A DNA stretch of 64,000 nt from Prionace glauca (Eukaryota > Chordata > Chondrichthyes > Carcharhiniformes > Carcharhinidae): contig CM075760.1 in NCBI GenBank assembly GCA_037974335.1, positions 63,494,515-63,558,514 on the forward strand. Direction: 5' to 3'. Made by a program: the position numbers and the translations under genes. A model generated the notes under the pieces. The model was not told where the DNA came from. It ran no database searches and saw nothing but the letters and a program-made list of their open reading frames with translations. Below, piece by piece: positions 46,713 through 56,718 of this stretch. Every line of letters begins with the position of its first letter. Within the stretch, counting starts at the first letter, position 1.

Positions 46713-47010
46713 CTCAATTGTTTTAGTTCAGAGTTCAGAAGATGTTGAGTAATATTCTGCCCGATGATGACAGGTTCATTCTTGTCCAGCTCACAGCTCC
46801 TTTGTCTTACATTTCATCCAATCAGCTCCGAGTATCTTCAGCCTCCAATTCATGACGTCAGAGAGAGGAGCAGGAACCATTTGAATCTAATCTCAGAACA
46901 ATGAGCTGTACAGAAGAACTTCAGAGAATAGGGAAGAGGAGTTGCAATACACCATTTGCTCCTTCATTAGGGCCGGTTCTGCCATTCAGTAAAACCATCG
47001 TTTATCTCTC
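46713..47010. other. no gene seen
   Basis: A short diverged CR1-type end (gccggttctgccattcagta) may be present near 46970. Otherwise nothing. Confidence 0.4.
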
Positions 47011-47011
47011 T

Positions 47012-47942
47012 CACAGTAAGACGTCTCACAACATCAGGTTAAAGTCCAGGAGGTTTACTTTGTAGCACGAGCTTTCGGAGTACTGTTCCTTAATGAGGCG
47101 AATTGAGTTTAAAAACAGGGCACATTTAAACACAGACTCAATTGCAAAATAATGGTTGGAATGCGAGTCTTAACAGGGAATCAAGTCTTTACAGGTACAT
47201 ACAATGCGATGGAGAGGGGGATAATGACATGTCAAAGCGGTGTGAATTGTCGCTAACCAGGCCAGTTAGTAGGATTTTGCAAGCCCAGGCCAAATTGTGG
47301 GGGTTAGACGTCGTGTAACATGAACCCAAGGTCCTGGTTGAAAGGTTCTCATGTGTATGGAATTTGGCTACCAGTTTCTGCTCAGCCATTCTGCGTTGTC
47401 GTGCGTCTTGAAGGCCGCCTTGGAGAACGCTTACCCGAAGATCAGTGGCTGAATGCCTGTGACCGCTAAAGTGTTCCCCAGCATGAAGGGAATACTCTTG
47501 CCTGGTGATTGTCGAGTGATGTTGATTCATCTGTTGTGGCAGCGTCTGCATGGCCTCGGCGATGTACCATGCTTCAGGACATCCTTTCCTGCAGCGCGTG
47601 AAGTAGACAATTTTGGCCGAGTTGCATGTGTATGTACCGTCTATCTTGTGCATTCTGTTCTCACCTGTGATGTTGGCATCCACGTCGATGATTCAACGCG
47701 TCTTGCAGAGGTGGCAGCAGCAGGCTTGTGTGGGGTGTGGTGTTCACTGTTCCCTTGAAGGCTGGTTAGTTTTCTAAGAACAATGGTCTGTATGAGGTTG
47801 CTTTGTTATTTGAAGGCGAGTAGTGGGGCCTCCGCGAGATATTCGTCTTCATCAATGACATGCTGAAGGTTTCCGAAGAAGATGTCATAGCTTCTCCATC
47901 GCGAACAAGGTGTCTTGTTGTCTGCACTCTAGGGATGTAGTA
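47012..47942 (-). mobile_element. Penelope-like element fragment (GIY-YIG endonuclease region)
   Basis: A minus-strand frame at 47189-47683 reads as a GIY-YIG-type domain: KIVYFTRCRKGC, AWYIAEAMQTLPQQMNQH (YIGET-like, Ala for Gly), HAGEHFSGHRHSATDLRVSV and QRRMAEQKLVAKFHTHENL. The spacing fits the C-terminal endonuclease of Penelope-like elements. Downstream at 47100-47015 lies the hammerhead-core-like block also seen at 13362. It is cut short by a SINE at 47943 and is a decayed fragment. No RT is present. Confidence 0.65.
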
Positions 47943-48195
47943 TAGAACCCTACAGAGCATAGAACCCTACAGTGCAGAAACAGGCCCTTCGGCCCATCGA
48001 GTCTGCACCGAACACAATCTCACCCAGCCCTATCCCCATATCCCTACACATTTACCTGCTAATCCCTCTAACCTACACATCCCAGGACACTAAGGGGCAA
48101 TTTTAGCATAGCCAATGAACCTAACCCGCACATCTTTGGACTGTGGGAGGAAACCGGAGCACCCGGAGAAAACCCACGCAGACACGAGGAGAATG
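47943..48195 (-). mobile_element. V-SINE/HE1-like SINE, head missing
   Basis: Antisense copy from ctacagtgcagaaacaggcc through attttagcatagccaatg and gtgggaggaaaccggagcac to cacgaggagaatgtg, ending before the tRNA-like head. Very like 26957-27300 in sequence, so fairly young. Confidence 0.9.
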
Positions 48196-49167
48196 TGATA
48201 TAAACTTGTCATCACCGCTACCACAGGAAGCAATTGACGTCATATCTGGTGCTGCCAGGAAACTGAATAAATGGAGTAAGACAAAGTCATAAATCTCATT
48301 CAGCCTCCTCCACCATTTAATAAGATCATGAAAAAATATAGTCACCTTAGTCCCAACTGAACATATATTGTTATTTATTCATCTGATAATAAAAGGAAAA
48401 TGCTGCGGATGCTGGAAATCTGAAATTAAAAACAAAAAGTGCTGGATCAACTGAAGTAGTCTGGAGAAAACGGAGTGAACATTTCAAATCTAAATAATTA
48501 TCCTCCAGGGATATTCATCTTATTTGTTTCCCTTTGGATTAAGATGTTATACAAAGGTAAACGGAACAGTTTAAAAGCTGTGGACATTTTTTATTAGGTA
48601 GCTGAAAATGCTCGAAGAGCCGAAAGGCCCAATTCTGACCATATTTCCCATATTCTAATTAGTGCGGACAAGGTGATGGTTATGGTGATGTGAATGTGTC
48701 AGCGCGGCTGGACGAGCTAAGGTATAATTTCAGTTTCTAGTGCGTGTGGCGATTCTGCTTCAGTTCCTGCCTCTGACAAATTTCCAGCTGGTTTTGTCTT
48801 TGAGGCGTGCTTGTATCTCCTGAGGCCTCTATCACTCTCTGTGTGTGACTCAGCTCACCGATGTGAACACGTTTATCTTTTTCCAACACAAACCTGATTC
48901 ACATTAGTTCAAAAGGTCATGTCAAAATGTTTCGGACAAAAGTAGTTAAGGTGAAAGATGTAAGATGCGTTTGTTATGCTTAGAAGGAGCTGCAACAAAA
49001 AATGTGAATGATGTTAATGGTGATTCTCAGGAGTGCATTGTAAGCTTGGCGATTTTGCAGGTCGAGTATCTTTTACATTTTCAAATCAGAACAATATGAG
49101 ATGCCAATTGGGAAAGCGCATTTACTGTCCGCTTATTCTCGGACTTGAAGGAGTTCTGGCGCAACTT
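48196..49167. other. small repeat fragments, no gene
   Basis: 48290-48345 resembles a CR1 end, 48388-48505 is the unclassified dispersed repeat (ctgcggatgctggaaatctg), and 48595-48660 resembles a plus-strand CR1 terminus (cgaagagccgaaaggccc). Nothing coding. Confidence 0.5.
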
Positions 49168-49240
49168 GCCCGACTATCTCAGTCGGTAGAGCATAAGACT
49201 TTTAATCTTAGGGTCGTGGGTTCGAGCCCCACGTTGGGCG
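49168..49240 (+). tRNA. tRNA-Lys (UUU)
   Basis: Complete 73-base tRNA: GCCCGAC/GTTGGGC acceptor stem, CTCAGTCGGTAGAGC D arm, TAAGACTTTTAATCTTA anticodon arm with UUU, and CGTGGGTTCGAGCCCCACG T arm. The body outside the anticodon arm resembles the Lys-CUU isoacceptor, as does the T arm. Confidence 0.95.
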
Positions 49241-50235
49241 CCTTTATTTTAAAACGTTGCTGTTTTCCTGAGTGAGCTCCAGCTCTCCATTTCTCCGACA
49301 GTGCCACTGCTGAAAATGATTTTTTCTCCATGCCGCTTTGTTAATCCCTCAGTTATTATTTTGTGAATGAAATGTGCCCCCATCCTTTGGAAGTCGGAGA
49401 GTTTAGTGCTTAATTCAATAAGAAGCTTTTTTTCAAATCGTTTAGCATCAGATTTGGACCCAGATCTGGGAAATACTTGTGTCATTGGGAAAAATAAAAT
49501 CTATCCCATTATTAGCGGGATTTTATCTTGTATCATCATTTCTATCGTCAAGGCTTCCCAACCTATCATTGTCCTTTTCCTGTTCTTGATTTTCTGAGCA
49601 TGACATTTCGAATTCAACGCAAAATGGTACAATTCCGTGATTTTCACACAACAAATTAAATAACAGTTGTTGCACAACAATAAATTTTCGTCACGGGCAT
49701 TCGGCCTCTGACCTTCGGGTAAGCATTCCCCAAGGCGGCCTTCACCACACACGACAGCGCAGAGTCGCTGAGCAAAGACTGATAGCCAGGTTCCGCACAC
49801 ATGAGGACGGTCTCAACCGGGATTTTGGGTTCATGTCGCACTATCTGTAACCCGAATGACTTGCCTGGGTTTGCAAAACCTCATTTACTGTACTGTCTGG
49901 AGACAATACACATCTCTTTATCCTGTGATCAGTGTTCCTTCCACTCACATTGTCGGCCACTTTAAGACTTGAACAGCAGGTTAGGTGTAAGGATTCGCAT
50001 TCTAATCAGTAATCTGTAAACTGTCTGTGCTGTTATATGCTCTGCCTGAGGCCAGAACTCTCCATCCACCTGACGATGAGGGAAACCTCGAAAGCTTGTG
50101 AGTTTACTATCAAGTAAATCAGTTGGACTTAAACCTGGTGATGGCAGACCTCTTACTTTATTCAGCCCACTCAGAGTACAGTTAAGAGTCAACCAAATTC
50201 CTATGGATTTGGAGTCACCTGTCGGTCCGACCATT
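49241..50235. other. no gene recognised
   Basis: 49440-49550 is the inverted partner of 33690-33790. Minus-strand frames at 49501-49841 (GECLPEGQRPNARDENLLL; EPGYQSLLSDSALSCVV) have protein-like composition, but I cannot assign them. Confidence 0.45.
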
Positions 50236-50239
50236 TAAG

Positions 50240-51720
50240 GATAGTGGTTTGCCCTCTGCAGCTTTTCCAGTGCTATTACATTACTCCTGCAAGGTGAGTT
50301 TCAGAACTCCACACAATACACCAGCTATTGCCTAACCAACAGTTTATATCGTTACAACATCAGCTCCATTCTCTCATAAACTCTTTGCCTTGGCTAAAAA
50401 TGGCAAGCATACCACATGCCTTTATCAACCTCTTCATCCACCTGCCCTGCTGCATATCCACAACAAAGCCCCTCGGAGCTTCACAGGATCCTTTTGGTCA
50501 TGGTGTATTCCCTTGCCTTCTTTGTCCTGCTCGAATACATCATTTCACATTGATCGGGATCGAATTCAATTTGCCACTGATCAGCCCATCTCACCAGCTC
50601 ATCTATATTGTCCAGCGACGGGACTCTATCCTGCTGTCAATTTATCGCCTCACAAATGTTTGTATCCCCGGTAACTCGCCGATCAAGTTCTCACTTTCAA
50701 GTCTAAATCATTCATATAAATAACAGATGGAAGGACCCCAAAACCGATCCCCATCGGACCCCAAAGTACTAACGCTTCCAGTTTGAAAAAAAACTTATTA
50801 ACTGCTTTATGATCCTGTTCTGCTACATTAATGGACCGCTGTACATACACTCCACGTTTCCTCGGAAATTCCATGTCTATCATGTTTTCCTTTGGTCTTG
50901 GTTGTACTGCCTGAGTGCATAACCTCAGACTGACCAGATCGAATTCCGTTTGCAATAGATCAGCTCAGCTGGCCAGCCCGTCTACATCCTCCAGAGAAAC
51001 AAAGCTATCGTCCTCCCTATTTACCAGCTGAAGCATGGAACGGGTTAATGAACTGTGTAATACTTAGAGATTTGTAAAAAAAAACTGTAAAACTTGTTTT
51101 CGTGCATCCAAGAACAGATAGGAGAACAGAGACACCAGTTATTATTTTTCCCAGCTAATTGTATTCAGGAATGCGGCTAACCCAGGCAGTATCCATTTTG
51201 TGTTTTTTAGTATTGTGTTACATGCATGCCTTTTGTGACCGGATAACAATAAATTCATACATATCTATTACATACTACCGACATAAATGCTTATCATATA
51301 AATTGCTATACAGGTGCCTTCGAATATAAAATTGTTATGCAGGTTCCTGCACCCTTGTATGTCATTTGACATGTTTGTGCAAAACCTTATTAAATGCCTT
51401 CTGGAAATCTAAGTACATTATATCCCGTCATCCACAGCACATGTGACTCCTACAAGGAAGTCCAATACATTGGTTACATGTGATTTTCGTTTCGCAATAT
51501 CATGCTGACTCTGCCTAATTACCTTGAACTGTGCCCTGCTATAACATCTTTAATAATCTCTTCAACTATTTTTCCTCCGACTGAGATAATGCTAACTGTC
51601 TTATGGCTTACCTGTTATTCAAAAAAAAGGTCACATTTGCGATCTTCCACTCCAACAGAATTTTCTCCGAAACTCAAGAGTTTTGAGAAATTGGAAACAA
51701 TCAACAATCTGATCAGCCAC
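50240..51720 (-). mobile_element. old CR1-like LINE, internally duplicated
   Basis: Antisense RT region with blocks such as atcgggatcgaattcaatttgcc (split: atcgggatcgaattc / aatttgcc) at about 50551, repeated in diverged form as ccagatcgaattccgtttgc near 50935, and continuing upstream to cttattaaatgccttctgg near 51390 (the KAFD region). Strongly decayed. Two RT sections imply a duplication or two nested old copies. Confidence 0.65.
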
Positions 51721-52060
51721 TTCTTTAAGAACCAGCCAGTGAGTGCCATTCAGATCCCGGAATTTCTCAGCCCACAGACCCAACAAATTGTTCAATACTA
51801 TTTGCTGCTTATGCTGACTTTCCTGAGTTCTTCCTCACTTCCATTTCCTGATTTACAGCTATTTCTCGGATATTACTTGTGCCCACTGTAATGAAGCCCA
51901 GTGTAAATACCTCTTTTAGTAATCTGCCACAGCCCAACTTTCCGTTACCGATTTCCCAGATGCACTATTATGGGGCCATCGCTCACGTTATTAATTCTAT
52001 TTTTAGTTTAATCGCTAAAGAAATTCTTATTTTTCATGCTAAAGTTAGCTGTCGCTGATA

Positions 52061-53381
52061 CATAAGAACATAAGAAATAGGAGCAGGAGTAGGCCATCTG
52101 GCCCTTCGAGCCTGCCCCGCCATTCAATAAGATCATGGCTGATCTGTCGTGACTCAGCTCCACCTTCCCGCGCTCTCCCCATAACCCTTAATCCCTTCTC
52201 TTATCAAAAACCCATCAACCCGTTTCTTAAAAATATTTAGCGAGGCAGCCTCCACCACTTCAACGGGCAGAGAATTCCAGAGATTCACCACCCTTTGAGT
52301 GAAGAAGTTCCTCCTCAACTCTGTTCTAAACCGCCCCCCCTTTATCTTGAGGCTGTGCCCCCTAGTCCTACTGTCTTTTTTGAGCGGGAACAGTCTCTCC
52401 ACCTCTATCCTATCCATCCCATTCATCATCTTATACGTCTCAATGAGATCTCCCCTCATTCTTCTAAACTCTAACGAGTACAAGCCTAGTTTATTCAGCC
52501 TCTCCTCATAGCTCAATCCCCTCAACTCCGGTATCAGCCGAGTAAACCTCCTCTGCACTCCCTCCAGGGCCAAAATATCCTTGCGCAGGTGCGGCGCCCA
52601 AAACTGCACACAGTACTCCAGCTGCGGCCTCACCAATGCCCTATACAGCTGCAGCAAGACCTCCCTACTTTTATATTCAATCCCCTTCGCTATGAAGGCC
52701 AGCATCCCATTCGCCTTCCTGACCACCTGCTGCACCTGCAAGCTGGGTTTTTGCGACTCATGCACAAGGACCCCGAGGTCCCTCTGCACCGTCGCCTGCT
52801 GCAGTTTTTCGCCCCGTAAGTAATAGTTCTTCCTACCATTCCTCCTACCAAAGTGGACCACCTCACACTTGCCAACATTAAATTCCATTTGCCATTTCCT
52901 GGCCCATTCGCCCAGCCTATCTAGATCCTTCTGCAGACTCTCCACACCCTCCACACAATTTGCCTTTCCCCCAATCTTGGTGTCATCAGCAAATTTCGAC
53001 ACCCTGCACTCGGTTCCCTCCTCCAGATCATCTATATAAATGGTAAATAGCTGAGGCCCCAGCACCGACCCCTGGGGCACCCCACTAGTCACCAACCGCC
53101 AATCCGAATAGCATCCATTGCCCCCACTCTCTGCTCCTATTTGACAACCAATCCTCTATCCACGCTAACACCCTACCCCCAACTCCATGTCCCCTGACCT
53201 TCTGCAATAACCTCTTGTGAGGTACCTTGTCAAACGCCTTCTGAAAATCCAGAAAGACCACATCCACCGGCTCTCCTCCATCCACTGCCCTAGACACATC
53301 CTCATAGAACTCCAGTAAATTTGTCAGACACGACTTCCCTTTAATGAAACCGTGTTGCGTCCGCCCTATCAAGCAATTCCC
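52061..53381 (-). mobile_element. 5'-truncated CR1 LINE with exact borders
   Basis: Minus-strand RT C-terminal half: FLDFQKAFDKVPHKRL, VTSGVPQGSVLGPQL, SKFADDTKIGG, QRDLGVLVHESQKPSLQVQQ, PQLEYCVQFWAPHLRKDILA, to a stop at 52154. The 313-residue frame is open; a frame break lies near 53090. The 3' end is aagaacataagaaatagg. Borders are exact because the same locus without the element is kept, inverted, at 54363-54540. No target-site duplication is visible, as is usual for CR1. Confidence 0.95.
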
Positions 53382-53520
53382 CTCCAGTGTTTTTTTTCTC
53401 TTTTCTATAATTTTGCCGTTCTTTTAAGTGCTTTATATATTTTCCAATCTTCTGATGTGCTATTCATCTTTGCACAAGTTATATTTTGTTTTCTTCAATT
53501 TAATGTTGTCTTTAACGTTT
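53382..53520. repeat. inverted repeat arm (left), partner at 54363-54495
   Basis: The left arm ctccagtgttttttttctc through caatttaatgttgtctttaa reappears as its reverse complement at 54363-54495. A further piece of the arm (about 52027-52060) lies on the other side of the CR1 insertion and matches 54500-54535. Confidence 0.92.
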
Positions 53521-54180
53521 TTAGATGACCTCTGAAATTAGGTCCCTATCTGAATTTTTACTTTCTTATTGGAATGTATCTATTTTGTGTTCTGAAGTGT
53601 CCATTCAAATGTCTTTCGTTGAACCTCTACTGATTTATCCTTTAAAGACATTTTTTGTTCTCTCTCGCGAGTTCCACTTTCCTTCCCCCATAGTTACCCT
53701 TATTTAAGTTTAAAATAATAGTCTTTTCTCCCTCAAACTAAAAGCAAAATTCAATCTTATTATTATGATATCTGCTAATAAACAGTACCTTCACCAAAAG
53801 TTTCAATGAATCCCATTCCATTGCACAATATCAAGTCTAGTATAACTTACTCACTGGTTGGTTGCAAAACGAATAATTCTATGAAATAACCCAGGGGAAA
53901 AAAATCTATTATGTCCTCATCTATGCTATGTTTACCCATCTGATTTTTGCTATCTATATGTAGATTAACATCATCCATGATTATTATCATACCATTCTGA
54001 CAAGAATACATTATCTCTTGCTTATAATCTGTCCTACCATATAGCCGCAGTAAGGGCCCACAAGTGACTTATTACTTTTATCACTTCTTACCACAACTCA
54101 AATTGCCTCCATATCATGCTTTCCTGATCTTAGGTCATTCCGCTCTAATGTCATCATTAATTATCAGAGACACACACCAT
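53521..54180 (-). mobile_element. old CR1-like endonuclease-region relic
   Basis: The antisense reading resembles the CR1 endonuclease part (atatcaagtctagtataact against the aaatccagtatagcc block of the better copies; catatagccgcagtaaggg). Very decayed, no open frame. Confidence 0.5.
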
Positions 54181-54362
54181 AGAGAAAGAAAATATTGTAG
54201 AAGTCGGGAGACATTTGGAGCTCAATAGACATTGTTCGTTTTGATTTAATGGTATAGTCACTACGTTATGAAATAAAAACCGAAAATGCCGGATAAATTC
54301 AGCAGGTCTGAAAGTTTCTGCAGAGATAGACAGAATTAATCTTTAAGATATATATGATCTAC

Positions 54363-54540
54363 GTTAAAGACAACATTAAATTGAAGAAAACAAAATATAA
54401 CTTGTGCAAAGATGAATAGCACATCAGAAGATTGGAAAAGATATAAAGCACTTAAAAGAACGGCAAAATTATAGAAAAGAGAAAAAAAACACTGGAGTAT
54501 CAGCGACAGCTAACCATTAACTTTAGCATGAAAAGTAAGA
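54363..54540. repeat. inverted repeat arm (right), empty CR1 site
   Basis: Uninterrupted reverse complement of 53382-53520 plus 52027-52060: the junction cactggag/tatcagcgacag here marks the site that received the CR1 in the left arm. It is truncated at 54541 by another CR1. Confidence 0.92.
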
Positions 54541-55215
54541 AACTCTGCACCCTGAAAGTTGGGAATCAAGTAGACAAGGTTGTTAAGAAGGCATACGGTG
54601 TCTTGGCGTTTATTGGTAGGGGGATTGAATTTAGGAGTCGCAGCGTCATGATGCAACTGTACACAACTCTGGTGCGGCCACACTTGGAGTTTTGTGTGCA
54701 GTTCTGGTCCCCACATTACAGGAAGGATGTAGAGGCTTTGGAGAGGATGCAGAGGAGGTTTACCAGGATGTTGCCTGGTATGGAGGGGAGATCCTATGAG
54801 GAGAGACTGAGAGATTTGGGGTTGTTTTCGCTGGAAAGAAGGCGGCTAAGAGGGGATCTCATTGAAACATATAAGATGATTAGAGGTTTAGAGGGTAGAT
54901 AGTGATAGCCTTTTTCCTAGGATGGAGAAAGCTAGCACGAGGGGGCACGACTTTAAATTAAGGGGGGGTAGTTATAGGACTGATGTCAGGGGTAGGTTCT
55001 TTACCCAGAGGGTGGTGAGGGACTGGAATGCCCTGCCAGCTGCAGTTGTAAATGCACCTAGTTTGGGGGCGTTTAAGAGATCTGTGGATAGGTTTATGGA
55101 TGAAAAGGGATTGGTTTAGGCTAGTGGGTCATTGTTTTGTAACTGGTTGGCGGAACATCGTGGGCCGAAGGGCCTGTTCTGCGCTGTAATGTTCTATGTT
55201 CTATGTTCTATGTTC
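54541..55215 (+). mobile_element. 5'-truncated CR1, same subfamily as 40697-44960
   Basis: Plus-strand frame KVGNQVDKVVKKAYGVLAF, RPHLEFCVQFWSPHYRKDVE, LFSLERRRLRGDLIETYKM, then a stop (TAG at about 54900), then KASTRGHDFKLRGGSYRTD and FFTQRVVRDWNALPAAVV. Ends gggccgaagggcctgttctg then TTCTATG repeated three to four times. Low divergence from the 41 kb copy suggests recent activity. Confidence 0.93.
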
Positions 55216-56640
55216 TACTTACAGTACTGAGGAAAAGTTAAAAAAAACTACATAGTAAGCGATGGAGTAGAATAACAGAATGTAGATAGGTCAGCACCAA
55301 AGAAATATGGACAATTCTATCCCGAACATAAAGACAAAGAGGAGTGTTAATGATTCCATGGAGGAATGAAGGATGTTAATTGTGGCAAAAGGCGAGCGAA
55401 TGATGGAACTGACCAAACAGTGACAGGTGCTCAAATAGGTGGATGGTTTCTCTTGTGTTGGGGCAGGACAGGAGATCGGAAAAAACAACTAACAGCAATC
55501 TACAAATGTTGGGGGTGGGGGACGGGGTGTTAAAATTAATAGGGATGGGGAGGAGGGTTAATATCCATAGTTTTTGAAATCAACGTTGATTCCAGTATCC
55601 TGCAATGTTCTGAAAGGGAACATGAAGGTTTGTCATTCAAATCATTTGGGCATCAGCAAAGCAAAGCAGTAGGTCTACGAAGGGCATGTGGGCATGAGGT
55701 GAATTATCTGACATGTTTCCCTGTTGATATTATCAAGGCCGTAGCTCACTTACAGAACGATCATTTGTTCTTGACAAGCGAGATGACGATTAATTCTCTC
55801 GATTGCATTTCCACTACACTCTGCGCTGTCTCCGATATCAATGTACAAGGACAATAAATTTTATATATATTCCACTATATTCCAAAATACCTTGGTACTG
55901 CTCGCATTTCATGAGGGTTAGTCTCAGTTATTATTGTACCAAAAAATGTATCTTTCTATTTTATTCCGACAGTGTCTCCACGTTCACTGCACTTGGTGCT
56001 ATAAGTTCTAAACCATGTCTCGACAATTATTTGTCCCAACGATACATCAAAATATACACAACAGGGCACGTGTCAATAGTTCCTTCACTAGAAATTCTAA
56101 ATTCATTCTTGATCTTTTGAAAGCACTTTCAACATGTGTGATCTATCAGAACAACCTAAGTGCTGTGGTGTTTCCACAGAGTGCAGCATTTGCTTGTGAT
56201 GGGTTCCACTTCATACACCTCCTCCATGTTAGCAAATAGTTATTTCAAATTGTTCGATTGTAAATCTGTTCAAATCTTTGTATAACAACAGAATACTAAA
56301 CACGAGGAAGTTAACAAAAAAACAAATCAACTCGTCAATTATAACCACATTATGGTAGGATAGGAAGATATGTTTTTCATTAGAAATGTGACCTTAGCTC
56401 GGTATACAAAATAGGCACTTTGATTGGTGCAGATGCCAGGACCGAGACTTGGCGGAGACTTATGGGCCGAGTAGGTGCCGCAAATTTGCAGACAACAATT
56501 CACCCAAGTTGGCAATATGTTCAACTCCCTAACTAATGTAACAAATGAAAGGCATGAAATCATCTTTTAATCTGTTTGTTCTCTGACCTGTTAATAATGT
56601 AGATGTTGTAATTTAACTGTCCCTCTGGAGACTCTGACCT
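55216..56640. other. no gene seen
   Basis: Flank upstream of the second receptor gene. Short frames only. Confidence 0.5.
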
Positions 56641-56642
56641 GG

Positions 56643-56648
56643 TATAAA
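56643..56648 (+). promoter_or_regulatory. TATA box candidate of receptor copy 2
   Basis: ggTATAAAgg lies 71 bases upstream of the exon 1 ATG. Position and match make it a plausible core promoter. Confidence 0.5.
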
Positions 56649-56718
56649 GGAGAGAGTCTTTTGCTCTTGCGCTGATCGTATGTGCAACTTGCAGAATTCA
56701 ATTAGTTTCTGAAAGGTG

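Noticed and set aside
49501-49841. minus-strand frames near GECLPEGQRPNARDENLLL
   Set aside because: Possibly a fragment of a host gene, but I could not identify it and the frames overlap without exon borders.
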